In this document: piece after piece, positions 40,967 to 50,964 of the stretch
How the letters are laid out: the number at the start of each line of letters is the position of its first letter
Numbering within the stretch: position 1 is the stretch's first letter
NCBI GenBank assembly: GCA_036844945.1
Contig: DAIUEV010000009.1
Coordinates: forward strand, 1 to 64,000
Origin: Palsa-461 sp036844945
Lineage (GTDB): Bacteria > Actinomycetota > Acidimicrobiia > Acidimicrobiales > RAAP-2
DNA length: 64,000 nt
Direction of reading: 5' to 3'
The notes under the pieces: model-generated
Told to the model about the DNA's origin: nothing
What the model saw: the letters and a program-made list of their open reading frames with translations, nothing else
Database searches by the model: none
Program-made: the position numbers and the translations under genes

Positions 40967-42958
40967 GTGGCGACATCGATGCAGGACCCGGCGCTCGAGC
41001 AGCTCGGCATCAACGTCATCCGTGGCCTGGCCATGGACGCCCCCGCCCGGGCCAAGTCCGGCCACAGCGGCACCGCGATGGCCCTCGCGCCACTGGCGCA
41101 CGTGCTCTTCACCAAGGTGATGCGGCACGACCCGACCGACCCCGACTGGCCGGACCGTGACCGCTTCGTGCTCTCGAACGGCCACGCCTCGATCCTGTTG
41201 TATTCGATGCTGTATCTCACCGGGTACGGCCTCACCCTCGACGACCTCAAGGCCTTCCGCCAGGTCGGGAGCAAGACCCCCGGCCATCCCGAGCGCCGTC
41301 ACACCGCCGGGGTGGAGGTCACGACCGGGCCGCTCGGCCAAGGGGTGGGAGACGGCGTGGGGATGGGGGTCGCCGAACGGGTCCTGCGCCAGCGTTTCGG
41401 CAGCGAGCTGTGCGACCACCACACCTTCGTCGTCTGCGGGGACGGGTGCCTCGAGGAGGGCATCTCGCACGAGGCGGCCTCGCTCGCCGGGCATCTCGGC
41501 CTCGGCCGCCTCGTGTACGTCTACGACGACAACCACATCACCATCGACGGGCCGACCGAGCTCTCCTACAGCGACAACGTGCCCGAGCGCTTCGCCGCCT
41601 ACGGCTGGGCCGTCGAGAGCATCGGCGAGGTGGCCAACGACACCGAGGCGCTCGAGGCGGCGCTCCGTCGGGCGATGGCCGAGCAGGAACGGCCGTCGCT
41701 CATCGTGCTCCGGAGCCACATCGGCTGGCCGACCCCGGGGTTCGTCGACACGAAGGAGGCCCACGGGAACCAGCTCAACGAGGACCAGATCAGGGTGACG
41801 AAGGAGCTCCTCGCGCTCCCGCCCGAGGAGTCGTTCTGGGTCCCCGACGCGGTCCTCGACCTCTACCGTCGCTGCATCGCCCGGGGCGAAGCGGCCCGAG
41901 CCGAGTGGCAGGCCCGCTTCGACGCCTCGTCGGTCGATCGGGCCGCCTGGGACGCCGCGTGGGCCGGACGGGGCCTCGAGGGGTGGGAGGCCAAACTCCC
42001 CACCTTCGAAGCGGGCGCCGGGGTGGCCACCCGCCGAGCCATCAACGCATGCGTCAGCGCGACGGCCGCGGTCGTGCCCGGCCTTCTTCTCGGAGCCGCC
42101 GACCTCACCGAGAACACCGGCGTGCAGCTGGAGGGCGCGGAGCCCCAGTCGAAGGAGGACCCCGGTGGCCGGCAGCTGTACTTCGGGATCCGGGAACACG
42201 CCATGGGGACCGCCATGACCGGCATGGCCCTGCACGGCGGGATCCTCCCGGTCGGTGGGACGTTCTTCACCTTCAGCGACTACATGCGTCCGGCGGTGCG
42301 GCTGGCCGCCATGTCGCGGGCGCACGTCATCTACTCGTGGACCCACGACTCGATCGGGGTCGGCGAGGACGGCCCGACCCACGAGCCGATCGAACACCTC
42401 GCCTCCCTGCGGGCAATGCCGGGCCTGGCCGTGGTGCGGCCGGCCGACGCCAACGAGTGCGCGCAGGCCTGGCGGTGCGCGGTCGAAGCGGAGGGACCCG
42501 TGGCGATGATCCTCAGCCGCCAGAGCATCCCGGTGCTGGCAGAGACGGCCGGACCGGCCGCCGAGGGCCTCCCCCGCGGCGGCTACGTGCTGCGATGGGA
42601 AGAGGGTGAGGCCGATCTCGTGCTCGTCGGCACGGGTAGCGAGGTCCACCTGTGCCTCGGAGCCGCGGACACCCTGGCCGCCGAGGGCTACGCCGTGCGC
42701 GTCGTGTCGTTGCCGTGCTGGGAATGGTTCGAGGACCAGGACGACAACTACCAACGCTCGGTCCTTCCGGTCGAGGTCCCGGCCCTCGCCGTCGAGGCGG
42801 CGTCCTCGTTCGGCTGGGAGCGCTACGCGGACGCGAGCGTGTCGATCGACACCTTCGGCGCCTCGGGACCGAGTGCCGATGTCATGGCCCACTTCGGCTT
42901 CACCGTCGAGCACGTCGTCGAGCGGGCGAGAGAGCTTCTGGAAGGGAGCGACCTATGA
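40967..42958 (+). CDS. tkt: Transketolase
   Basis: About 663 residues, thiamine-diphosphate enzyme exchanging two-carbon units between pentose and glycolytic sugars. AKSGHSGTAMALAPLAHVLF; TPP/Mg motif CGDGCLEEGISHEAASLAGHLGLGRLVYVYDDNHITIDG; ELVTTGPLGQ equivalent VEVTTGPLGQGVGDGVGM; IREHAMGTAMTGMALHGG and DSIGVGEDGPTHEP. Normal length with the GTG start chosen from the leaderless box; a frame start at 40868 would add an atypical segment. First gene of the operon. Confidence 0.96.
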   Translation: MATSMQDPALEQLGINVIRGLAMDAPARAKSGHSGTAMALAPLAHVLFTKVMRHDPTDPDWPDRDRFVLSNGHASILLYSMLYLTGYGLTLDDLKAFRQVGSKTPGHPERRHTAGVEVTTGPLGQGVGDGVGMGVAERVLRQRFGSELCDHHTFVVCGDGCLEEGISHEAASLAGHLGLGRLVYVYDDNHITIDGPTELSYSDNVPERFAAYGWAVESIGEVANDTEALEAALRRAMAEQERPSLIVLRSHIGWPTPGFVDTKEAHGNQLNEDQIRVTKELLALPPEESFWVPDAVLDLYRRCIARGEAARAEWQARFDASSVDRAAWDAAWAGRGLEGWEAKLPTFEAGAGVATRRAINACVSATAAVVPGLLLGAADLTENTGVQLEGAEPQSKEDPGGRQLYFGIREHAMGTAMTGMALHGGILPVGGTFFTFSDYMRPAVRLAAMSRAHVIYSWTHDSIGVGEDGPTHEPIEHLASLRAMPGLAVVRPADANECAQAWRCAVEAEGPVAMILSRQSIPVLAETAGPAAEGLPRGGYVLRWEEGEADLVLVGTGSEVHLCLGAADTLAAEGYAVRVVSLPCWEWFEDQDDNYQRSVLPVEVPALAVEAASSFGWERYADASVSIDTFGASGPSADVMAHFGFTVEHVVERARELLEGSDL

Positions 42959-44082
42959 ACAGGCTGCACGCCCTCTACGCCGAACAGGGGCAAAGCCCCT
43001 GGCTCGACAACCTGCGCCGGGACTGGCTGCGCGATGGCACCCTGGCCCGTTTCGTCGAGTCGGGCGTGCGCGGCGTCACCTCGAACCCCACGATCTTCGC
43101 CAAGGCGATCTCCGGCGAGGACGACTACGACGAGCAATTCGACGCGCTCATCGCCAAGGGCACGATCGAGGACGCCTACTGGGACCTCGTGATCGACGAC
43201 ATCGACCACGCGCTCGCGCTGCTGCGCCCGGTCTATGACGAGTGCAGCGGCACCGACGGCTTCGTGTCCTTGGAGGTCGCGCCGGCGATCGCGCACGACA
43301 CCGCCGGCACGGTGGCGATGGCGCAGTCGCTCCACGACCGGATCCATGCCCCCAACCTCTTCGTCAAGGTGCCGGCGACCGCCGCGGGCGTGCCGGCGAT
43401 CCGGGAGCTGATCGGACGGGGCCTCAGCATCAATGTGACCCTCATCTTCGGACTCACCCGCTACGGCGAGGTGATGGAGGCCTATCTGTCAGGCCTGGAG
43501 ACCTACGCCGCCACCGACCCAGACGACCTCGCTCGGGTGGCCAGCGTGGCCTCGTTCTTCGTCAGCCGGGTCGACACCGAGATCGACCGCCGCCTCGAGA
43601 CCCTGGCCGGCGGGGACAAGGGAGACCGCGAACTCCTCGAGCTGCGGGGCCGGGCCGCCGTCGCCCAGGCCCAGGTGGCCTACCAGCACTTCGAGGCCGC
43701 GTTCTCGGGGCCCCGGTGGGAGGCGCTGGCCGCGAAGGGGGCCCAGGTGCAGCGGCCCCTCTGGGCGTCCACCTCGACCAAGAACCCTGCCTACCCCGAC
43801 CTCCTCTATGTCGACACCCTCATCGGCCCGCACACGGTCAACACGATGCCCGAGGGCACGATCGACGCCTTCGAGGACCATGGCACCGTCGCGCGGACCG
43901 TCGACGCCGAGTCCGACGAGGCCGCGCGCCTCCTCGGGCGGCTCGGCGAGGTCGGCGTCGACATGGCCGATGTCGCCGCCACCTTGGAGGACGAGGGTGT
44001 CCATTCCTTCGCCAAGTCCTTCGACGAGCTGATCCAGTCGCTCACCGACAAGGCGGCCGCGCTCGGGAACCGCGCCCGGTGA
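42955..44082 (+). CDS. tal: Transaldolase
   Basis: A 375-residue transaldolase of the longer actinobacterial type. GVTSNPTIFAKAI near the N-terminus; the Schiff-base lysine lies in NLFVKVPATAAGVPAIRELI; SINVTLIFGLTRYGEVMEAYL; RPLWASTSTKNPAY. It overlaps tkt (ATGA) and pgi (GTGA). In many bacteria this form is fused to glucose-6-phosphate isomerase; here the two are separate but coupled. Confidence 0.95.
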   Translation: MNRLHALYAEQGQSPWLDNLRRDWLRDGTLARFVESGVRGVTSNPTIFAKAISGEDDYDEQFDALIAKGTIEDAYWDLVIDDIDHALALLRPVYDECSGTDGFVSLEVAPAIAHDTAGTVAMAQSLHDRIHAPNLFVKVPATAAGVPAIRELIGRGLSINVTLIFGLTRYGEVMEAYLSGLETYAATDPDDLARVASVASFFVSRVDTEIDRRLETLAGGDKGDRELLELRGRAAVAQAQVAYQHFEAAFSGPRWEALAAKGAQVQRPLWASTSTKNPAYPDLLYVDTLIGPHTVNTMPEGTIDAFEDHGTVARTVDAESDEAARLLGRLGEVGVDMADVAATLEDEGVHSFAKSFDELIQSLTDKAAALGNRAR

Positions 44083-45455
44083 GCGCGCCACCCTCGGATC
44101 TCGCCGCCCGACTGCTCGCCGGCGACGGCGACCTCTGGCCGTCGCCGAACGTCTCGAAGAACCGCCTGGGATGGCTCGAGGTGCCCCGCCAGATGGCCGA
44201 GGAGTCGAGGGACCTCGCCTCGTGGGCCGCCACGATCGACCAGCCGACAGTGGTGCTTCTCGGCATGGGCGGCTCCTCGCTCGGGCCGGCGGTGCTGGAG
44301 GCCGTCCGGGCGACCGGCCCGGCCGGGCTGGGGCGCCGGTTGGTCGTCTGCGACACGACCGACCCCACCACGGTCGGCGGCCTCGACTTCTCCAACGCCT
44401 TCGTGCTCGTGTCGTCCAAGTCCGGGACGACGCTCGAGCCCAACGTCCTGTTCGAACACGCCTGGTCCAAGCTGCCCGACGGCTCGCGCTTCGCCGCCAT
44501 CACCGACCCCGGGACCCCGCTCGCCGCGTTGGCGAGAGAGCGGGGCTTCCAGAGGGTGTTCGAGAACCGACCCGACATCGGCGGCCGGTACTCGGTGCTC
44601 TCGTACTTCGGCATGGTGCCGGCCGCGCTCATCGGCTACGACGTGGCCGAGCTGTGCGAGCGAGCGCTCGCCGCCGATCCCGCCGAAGCCATCGAGCTCG
44701 GCTGGGACATGGGCCGGGCGGCCAAAGAGGGCCGCGACAAGGTCACCGTCGTCGTCCCGCCCGCCTTCGCCGCCTTCGGGCTCTGGGTCGAACAGCTCAT
44801 CGCCGAGTCGACCGGCAAGCGCGGGACGGGCTGCGTGCCGGTGCCCACCACCGACGCCGAGGCCGGCCCAGACCGCCACGTCGTCACACTCGAGCCCACC
44901 CGCGCTGTCGACCTCGCCGAGCAGTTCTACCGGTTCGAGCTCGCCATCCCGATCGCCGGCCACGTGCTCGACATCGACCCCTTCGACGAGCCGAACGTGG
45001 CCGAGTCCAAGGCCAACACGAACACCGTCCTCGGCTCCCTTCCCCTTCCCGCCATGAAGGACGCGGCGCCGGGCCGGGCGTTCGGGTGGCTCTCCGAACA
45101 GGTGCAGCCCGGGGACTACGTCTCGATCCAGGCCTATCTGCCGTTCGGCCAGGACGAAGCCCTCCACGCGCTCCGGGTCCGGGTGCGCGACCACCTGGGC
45201 GGCGCGGCGGTCACCGCCGGCTACGGCCCCCGCTTCTTGCACTCGACCGGGCAGCTGCACAAGGGCGGCCCGAACACGGTCGTGGCGCTCCAGGTGGTGC
45301 GCCGGGGTACCCAACCCGAGCTCCCGATCCCGGGCAAGCCGTATGACTTCGGCACCCTGATCGGCGCGCAGTCGATCGGCGACCACCAGAGCCTGCTTGC
45401 TCACGGCCGCCGGGTGCTGCGGGTGGCCGTGGACGACCTGGGCGAGATCGCCTGA
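44079..45455 (+). CDS. pgi: Glucose-6-phosphate isomerase
   Basis: A 458-residue isomerase linking glucose-6-phosphate and fructose-6-phosphate. VVLLGMGGSSLGPAVLEA, VLVSSKSGTTLEPNVLFEHAW (sugar-phosphate binding), DIGGRYSVLSYFGMVPAALIGYD with the SIS fold, and the late HSTGQLHKGGPNTVVAL. It is shorter than the E. coli type and resembles the C-terminal part of Tal-Pgi fusions. GTG start overlapping the tal stop. Confidence 0.95.
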   Translation: MSAPPSDLAARLLAGDGDLWPSPNVSKNRLGWLEVPRQMAEESRDLASWAATIDQPTVVLLGMGGSSLGPAVLEAVRATGPAGLGRRLVVCDTTDPTTVGGLDFSNAFVLVSSKSGTTLEPNVLFEHAWSKLPDGSRFAAITDPGTPLAALARERGFQRVFENRPDIGGRYSVLSYFGMVPAALIGYDVAELCERALAADPAEAIELGWDMGRAAKEGRDKVTVVVPPAFAAFGLWVEQLIAESTGKRGTGCVPVPTTDAEAGPDRHVVTLEPTRAVDLAEQFYRFELAIPIAGHVLDIDPFDEPNVAESKANTNTVLGSLPLPAMKDAAPGRAFGWLSEQVQPGDYVSIQAYLPFGQDEALHALRVRVRDHLGGAAVTAGYGPRFLHSTGQLHKGGPNTVVALQVVRRGTQPELPIPGKPYDFGTLIGAQSIGDHQSLLAHGRRVLRVAVDDLGEIA

Positions 45456-45507
45456 GCGGCGTGCCTTCAGCCCGGCGGTACGGTCGGGACATCGAGAGGA
45501 GCACGAG

Positions 45508-46446
45508 ATGAAGATCGCCATGGTCGGGCTCGGGAAGATGGGCGCCAACATGTCCGAGCGGCTGATGGCGGGCGGCCACCAGGTCGTCGCGTACGACCTC
45601 TCGGCCGACGCTCGCAACGCCCTCGGGGCGAAGGGCGCGATCGTGGCGGAGGATCTCGACGACCTCGCGAAGAAGCTGGAGCCGCCCCGGGCCGCCTGGG
45701 TGATGGTGCCGGCCGGACCGCCCACCGACCAGACGATCGACGCCCTGGCCGAGCGGTTCGAGCGGGGCGACGTCGTCGTCGACGGAGGCAACTCCAACTA
45801 CAAGGACGCGAAGGCCACGGCCGACCGCCTCGCCGCCAAGGGCATCGGGTTCGTCGACGCCGGCACGTCGGGCGGCGTATGGGGTCTCACCGAGGGCTAC
45901 TGCCTCATGGTCGGCGGGACCCAGGAGTCGGTGGCCGTGGTGGAGCCGGCGCTTCTGTCACTCGCGCCCGAGGGCGGCTACGCGCACGTCGGCCCGGTCG
46001 GCGCCGGCCACTTCGTGAAGATGGTCCACAACGGCATCGAGTACGGCCTCATGCAGGCCTATGCCGAGGGATTCGAGATCATGGGGGCGGCCGACGAGTT
46101 CGACCTCGACCTCCACGAGATCGCGGCGATCTGGCGCTACGGCTCGGTCGTGCGCAGCTGGCTGCTCGAGCTGACCGAGCGGGCGTTGCGGCCGGGCCTG
46201 GGCTTCGAGGACATCAAGGGCGAGGTCACCGACTCGGGCGAGGGCCGCTGGACCGTCGAAGAAGCGATCGCCCGGGCCGTCCCGGCACCGGCGATCTCCG
46301 CCGCGCTCTACGCGCGCTTCGCGTCGCGCCAGAAGGATTCGTTCGCCAACAAGCTGCTCGCGGCACTGCGCAACCAGTTCGGCGGCCACGCGGTCACCCT
46401 CGAGTCCGGCCAGGCGGGCCTCGAGACCTCCACCCCGAAGAACTGA
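45508..46446 (+). CDS. gnd: 6-phosphogluconate dehydrogenase, decarboxylating (short type)
   Basis: A 312-residue enzyme of the shorter Gnd type oxidising 6-phosphogluconate to ribulose-5-phosphate. Rossmann start MKIAMVGLGKMGANMSERLMAGGHQVVAYDLS (GxGxxG with Asp/Ser favouring NAD or NADP uncertain); VVDGGNSNYKDAKA; FVDAGTSGGVWGLTEGYCLMVGG; catalytic Lys/Asn in HFVKMVHNGIEYGLMQAYAEG. A TACGGT box about 36 nt before the ATG, plus AGAGGAG ribosome site, may give an internal promoter in the 52-bp gap. Confidence 0.95.
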   Translation: MKIAMVGLGKMGANMSERLMAGGHQVVAYDLSADARNALGAKGAIVAEDLDDLAKKLEPPRAAWVMVPAGPPTDQTIDALAERFERGDVVVDGGNSNYKDAKATADRLAAKGIGFVDAGTSGGVWGLTEGYCLMVGGTQESVAVVEPALLSLAPEGGYAHVGPVGAGHFVKMVHNGIEYGLMQAYAEGFEIMGAADEFDLDLHEIAAIWRYGSVVRSWLLELTERALRPGLGFEDIKGEVTDSGEGRWTVEEAIARAVPAPAISAALYARFASRQKDSFANKLLAALRNQFGGHAVTLESGQAGLETSTPKN

Positions 46447-46454
46447 GTTTCGAG

Positions 46455-47966
46455 ATGAGCGAGGTGTCCCCCGTCGCGACGCGGGTGGCGAAGACGCCGC
46501 CCCCGCTCGCCCTCATCATCTTCGGAGCGTCCGGCGATCTCACCGCGCGCAAGATCCTTCCGGCCCTGGCCGATCTGGCCAACCGGGGCCGGCTGAACGA
46601 GCGGTTCTGCGTGATCGGGGTGGCCCGGACCGAGTGGACCGACGTGGAGTTCCAGCAGGTGGCCCTGAAGGCCGACCCGAGCGGCGGCGAGACCTGGGCG
46701 CGGCTCGTGAAGTGCTTCCGCTACGTCCCCGGCGAGTATGCCGCCACTGCGACCTTCGACGCGTTGCGCGAGGTCCTCACCGACGCCGACGCCCACCAGG
46801 GCACCGCGGGGAACCGCGTGTACTACCTCGCCACCATCCCCGACGTGTTCGGCCTGGTGGCCGGCGCCTTGGCCAAGGAGGGCTGTAACCATCCCGGCGA
46901 GGGCGGCGACTTCGTCCGGCTCGTGGTCGAGAAGCCATTCGGGCGGGACCTCGACAGCGCCCTCGACCTCGACGCCACCCTGCACGCGGCGTTCGACGAG
47001 AGCCAGATCTTCCGCATCGACCACTACCTCGGGAAAGAGACGGTCCAGAACGTCCTCGCGCTGCGTTTCGCCAACGCGATCTTCGAGCCCATCTGGAACC
47101 GACGCTACGTCGAGCAGGTCCAGATCACCGTGGCCGAATCGATCGGGGTCGAGCACCGGGGCGGCTTCTACGAAACGGCCGGAGCGCTGCGCGACATCGT
47201 GCAGAACCACGTCATGCAGGTCCTCGCTCTCACGATGATGGAGCCGCCGACCTGGATGGACGCCGAGCACATCAGGGACGAGAAGGTCAAGCTCCTGAGG
47301 GCCATCGACATCCCGACCCCCGACGAGGCGGTCGACAAGTCGGTGCGCGGGCAGTACGGGGCCGGGGTGGTCGACCAGCAGCAGGTGGTCGCGTACCGCG
47401 ACGAGGACGGGGTCGATCCCCACAGCGAGACCGAGACCTACGTCGCGCTGCGTCTGCACGTCGACAACTGGAGGTGGGCGGGGGTGCCGGTGTACGTGCG
47501 CACCGGCAAGCGCCTCCCGGCCCGGGTCACCGAGGTGGCCCTCCAGTTCCACGAGGTCCCCTTCCTCGCCTTCGAGAGCACGCTCACCCGTGCGCTCCGG
47601 CCGAACGTGCTGGCGCTGCGCATCCAGCCGCACGAGGGCATCTCGCTGCACTTCGGGGCGAAGGTCCCGGGCGAGGCGTTCTCGGTCCAGTCGGTGTCCA
47701 TGGACTTCGGCTACGAGAAGGCGATCGCCGAGACGGGCATGGACGGCTATACCCGGCTGTTGTTCGATGCGATGTGCGGGGATCCCACCCTCTTCATCCG
47801 GACCGACGAGGTGGAGCAGGCCTGGCGGATCGTCGATCCCTACCTCGAGGCATGGGCCCAGCCGGGGGGCGGTCTCCACTTCTACCCGTCCGGGACGTGG
47901 GGCCCCCGCATCGCCGACCTCCTGCTCGAGCGCTCCGGCGATGCCTGGCGGGAGCCGGTCCTGTGA
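46455..47966 (+). CDS. zwf: Glucose-6-phosphate dehydrogenase
   Basis: A 503-residue NAD(P)-dependent enzyme making 6-phosphogluconolactone. Coenzyme motif LIIFGASGDLTARKILPAL; substrate and catalytic His region FRIDHYLGKETVQNVLALRFANAIFEPIWNRRYVEQVQITVAE; lysine in VVEKPFGRDL. Although the organism makes F420, this is the classical NADP-type enzyme, not the F420-dependent Fgd. 8 bases after gnd. Confidence 0.97.
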   Translation: MSEVSPVATRVAKTPPPLALIIFGASGDLTARKILPALADLANRGRLNERFCVIGVARTEWTDVEFQQVALKADPSGGETWARLVKCFRYVPGEYAATATFDALREVLTDADAHQGTAGNRVYYLATIPDVFGLVAGALAKEGCNHPGEGGDFVRLVVEKPFGRDLDSALDLDATLHAAFDESQIFRIDHYLGKETVQNVLALRFANAIFEPIWNRRYVEQVQITVAESIGVEHRGGFYETAGALRDIVQNHVMQVLALTMMEPPTWMDAEHIRDEKVKLLRAIDIPTPDEAVDKSVRGQYGAGVVDQQQVVAYRDEDGVDPHSETETYVALRLHVDNWRWAGVPVYVRTGKRLPARVTEVALQFHEVPFLAFESTLTRALRPNVLALRIQPHEGISLHFGAKVPGEAFSVQSVSMDFGYEKAIAETGMDGYTRLLFDAMCGDPTLFIRTDEVEQAWRIVDPYLEAWAQPGGGLHFYPSGTWGPRIADLLLERSGDAWREPVL

Positions 47967-48670
47967 GGGGGCGCGCCGCCGAGGTCCTCGCGGCCACCGA
48001 GCCGGTCGACGACGTCCCGGACAGCTTCGTGGCGATGCTGAAGGGACGCTTCGAGGACCGAGCCGGCCCCCGGTTCGTCCTCTTCCTCTCCGGGGGCGCG
48101 ACCGCGGCCGCCTGCTACGACCGCGCCGCCGAGCGCGCCGAGATCGACTGGTCGCTCGTCGACGTCTACCTGGGCGACGAGCGGCTCGTGCCTCCAGAGG
48201 ACCCCGACGCCAACCAGCGCCTGGTGCGCGAGCACCTCGTCGATCCGCTCGGGGGTGTGGGATCCTTCACCCCCATGGCCACCGAGGGGGATCCGGCCGA
48301 GAACGCCGACGCCTACGACCGGGCGCTGCGCTCGCTTCTCTCGGGACCGGGCATCGACCTCATCCACCTCGGCCTCGGCCCCGACGGCCACACCGCCTCG
48401 TTGTTCCCCCTGGCCCCGAGCCTGGAGGAGACCGGCCGGCTGTGTGTGGCCACCGAGGACCCGAGCAAGCGCAACCCCCATACGCGACTGAGCGTCACCT
48501 ACCCCCTCATCGACGCCGCCCGGCAGGCCGTGTTCACGGTGAGCGGGCCGGAGAAGCACGAGGCGGTGCGCCGGATCCGCGACGGCGAGAACCTGCCGGC
48601 CGCCCGCGTCGCCTCGGCCGAGGTCCGCTGGCTCCTCGACCCCCCGGCGAACGGCGGGCCCTCGTGGTGA
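47963..48670 (+). CDS. pgl: 6-phosphogluconolactonase
   Basis: A 235-residue enzyme hydrolysing 6-phosphogluconolactone. FVLFLSGGATAAACYDRAAERAEIDWSLVDVYLGDERLVPPEDPDANQRLVREHLVDPL is the DevB-type core; LIHLGLGPDGHTASLFPLAP carries the conserved G-x-DGHTAS motif. GTG start overlapping zwf stop; its own stop overlaps fbiC. Confidence 0.95.
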   Translation: MRGRAAEVLAATEPVDDVPDSFVAMLKGRFEDRAGPRFVLFLSGGATAAACYDRAAERAEIDWSLVDVYLGDERLVPPEDPDANQRLVREHLVDPLGGVGSFTPMATEGDPAENADAYDRALRSLLSGPGIDLIHLGLGPDGHTASLFPLAPSLEETGRLCVATEDPSKRNPHTRLSVTYPLIDAARQAVFTVSGPEKHEAVRRIRDGENLPAARVASAEVRWLLDPPANGGPSW

Positions 48671-50964
48671 GCCCACTGGGCGCCGCGCCCGACGCCGGCG
48701 CGCTCCTGGCCGCCGGCCTCGACGAGCTCACCGCGGCGGCGCGGGCGGTGCGCGACCGGCGCCACCACAACCGCGTCACCTACTCGCCCAAGGTGTTCAT
48801 CCCGCTCACGATGCTGTGCCGCGACCGCTGCGGGTACTGCACCTTCGCCAAACCCCCGGCGCGCCTCGACGCCCCCTACCTCGGCCGCGACGAGGTGCTC
48901 GCGATCGCGAGTGCGGGCCGCGACGCCGGTTGCAAGGAGGCGCTGTTCACCCTCGGCGAGCGCCCCGAACTGCGCTACCCCGCCGCCGCCGCCTGGCTGG
49001 CCGACCACGGCTACGCGTCGACCGTCGACTATCTCGCCGCCATGTGCGCCGCCGTGCTCGAGGAGACCGGGCTCCTCCCCCACGCCAACGCGGGCGCCCT
49101 CTTCGGCGAGGAGCTGGCCCGCCTGCGCCCGGTCACGGCCAGCCAGGGGATGATGATCGAGACGCTGGCCGAGGGGCTCGACGCCCACCGCGGCGCTCCC
49201 GACAAGACCCCGGCCCGCCGCCTCGCCACCCTGGAAGCGGCCGGCGAGCTCATGATCCCCTTCACCACCGGGATCCTGGTCGGCATCGGGGAGACCCGGA
49301 TCCAGCGCATCGAGGCCCTGGAGGCGATCGCCACGGCCCACCGCCGCCACGGCCACGTCCAGGAGGTGATCGTCCAGAACTTCCTGCCCAAGGCGGGCAC
49401 CGCGATGGTCCGCGCCCCGGCGTGCCCCGAGGACGAGCTGCGCTGGTCGATCGCGGTCGCCCGCCTGGTGCTGCCCGAAGAGATCCACGTCCAGGCGCCG
49501 CCCAACCTCTCCGACGACCTGGTCCCCCTCCTCGAGGCCGGCATCGACGACTGGGGCGGCGTCTCGCCGGTCACCGCCGACCACGTCAACCCGGAGCGGG
49601 CCTGGCCCGCCCTCGAACGGCTCGAGGCGCTGACCGAGGCGGCCGGCCACACGCTCGCGCCGCGCCTCACCATCTACCCCGAGTACGCCCTCGACCCCGA
49701 GCGCTGGCTCGACGACGCGATGCGGTTCTTCGTCCTCGACGCCTCCGACGCGGAGGGACTGGCGAGGGAGGCGGCGTGGTGCTCCGGCGGGGAGGCCGAC
49801 CCGCCGGCCCTCCTCGACCCGGTGAAGGTGGCCGCCCCGAGCGCCCGGAGCGCGGTGGGCGAGGTCCTGGCCGCGGTGGCCTCGGGGGCCGAGGTCGGCG
49901 AGGACGAGATCGTGACCTTGTTCTCGGCCCGGGGTTCCGAGGTGCGCGAGGTGGCCGCGCTCGCCGACCAGCTGCGACGACAAACCGTGGGCGACGACGT
50001 CACCTACGTGATCAACCGAAACATCAACTACACCAACGTCTGCACGTTCCGGTGCAAGTTCTGCGCGTTCTCGAAGGGCCCACTGTCGCTCAACCTGCGC
50101 GGCGCGCCGTACCTGCTGGACCTCGACGAGGTGAGCCGACGGGTGGCCGAGGCCGAGACCCTGGGCGCGACCGAGGTGTGCCTCCAGGGCGGCATCCACC
50201 CCAACTTCGACGGCGACTACTACCTCGACGTCCTGAAGGCGGTGCGTGCCGGCTCCGAGCGCATCCACATCCACGCCTTCACCGCGCTCGAGGTCACCGA
50301 AGGGGCCCGCCGCTCCGGGGTGCCGCTCACCGAGTACCTCGCCCAGTTGCGCGACGCCGGCCTCAAGACCCTCCCGGGCACTGCAGCCGAGATCCTCGAC
50401 GACGAGGTTCGCGCCGTGCTGTGCCCGGACAAGGTCAACACCGAGGAGTGGTTGGAGGCCCACCGGGCCGCCCACGCGGTCGGCCTGCGTTCGAACGTGA
50501 CCATCATGTTCGGGTCGATCGAACAGCCCCGTTCGTGGGCCCGCCACATCGTGGCCACCCGGGCGCTGCAGCGGGAGACCGGCGGCTTCACCGAGTTCGT
50601 GCCGCTTCCCTTCGTGCACATGGCCACGCCGATCTACCTAGCGCGCCGGGCCCGGCGCGGCCCCACCTTCCGCGAGGCGCTGCTCATGCACGCGGTCGGC
50701 CGGATCGCCTACGCCGGGGCGATCGACAACATCCAGGTCAGCTGGGTGAAGATGGGACTGGAGGGGGCGCGGCAGGTGCTGCGGGCCGGCGCCAACGACA
50801 TCGGCGGCACCCTCATGGACGAGAACATCTCGCGCGCGGCGGGGGCAACCCACGGCCAGCGGCTCGAGGTGGAGGAAATGGCCGAGCTGGTCGCCCCGCT
50901 CGGCCGCCCGCTCGTGCAGCGCACCACCCTCTACGGCCGTCCCCCCGCGCTGGCCGCCGGGTGA
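48667..50964 (+). CDS. fbiC: FO synthase FbiC (fused CofG-CofH)
   Basis: A 765-residue double radical-SAM enzyme that joins tyrosine to the flavin precursor to make the F420 chromophore FO. The CofG half (about 1-370) has the cluster motif CRDRCGYC in TMLCRDRCGYCTFAKPP; the CofH half has CTFRCKFC in YTNVCTFRCKFCAFSKGP. Also MIPFTTGILVGIGET and LQGGIHPNFDGDYYLD. Full length for fused FbiC. Position inside a pentose phosphate operon couples F420 precursor supply with NADPH/G6P metabolism. Confidence 0.97.
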   Translation: MSPLGAAPDAGALLAAGLDELTAAARAVRDRRHHNRVTYSPKVFIPLTMLCRDRCGYCTFAKPPARLDAPYLGRDEVLAIASAGRDAGCKEALFTLGERPELRYPAAAAWLADHGYASTVDYLAAMCAAVLEETGLLPHANAGALFGEELARLRPVTASQGMMIETLAEGLDAHRGAPDKTPARRLATLEAAGELMIPFTTGILVGIGETRIQRIEALEAIATAHRRHGHVQEVIVQNFLPKAGTAMVRAPACPEDELRWSIAVARLVLPEEIHVQAPPNLSDDLVPLLEAGIDDWGGVSPVTADHVNPERAWPALERLEALTEAAGHTLAPRLTIYPEYALDPERWLDDAMRFFVLDASDAEGLAREAAWCSGGEADPPALLDPVKVAAPSARSAVGEVLAAVASGAEVGEDEIVTLFSARGSEVREVAALADQLRRQTVGDDVTYVINRNINYTNVCTFRCKFCAFSKGPLSLNLRGAPYLLDLDEVSRRVAEAETLGATEVCLQGGIHPNFDGDYYLDVLKAVRAGSERIHIHAFTALEVTEGARRSGVPLTEYLAQLRDAGLKTLPGTAAEILDDEVRAVLCPDKVNTEEWLEAHRAAHAVGLRSNVTIMFGSIEQPRSWARHIVATRALQRETGGFTEFVPLPFVHMATPIYLARRARRGPTFREALLMHAVGRIAYAGAIDNIQVSWVKMGLEGARQVLRAGANDIGGTLMDENISRAAGATHGQRLEVEEMAELVAPLGRPLVQRTTLYGRPPALAAG

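Noticed and set aside
40874..42913. Minus-strand open frame of 679 codons
   Set aside because: Antisense shadow of transketolase, which has clear motifs on the plus strand.
47590..48660. Upstream extension of the fbiC reading frame through zwf and pgl
   Set aside because: The frame is open but real genes zwf and pgl occupy it in other frames; FbiC homology starts at about 48667.
48816..50960. Upstream extension of the LOG-gene frame through fbiC
   Set aside because: Out-of-frame with FbiC and low complexity; LOG homology begins after 50961, where a GTG overlaps the fbiC stop.
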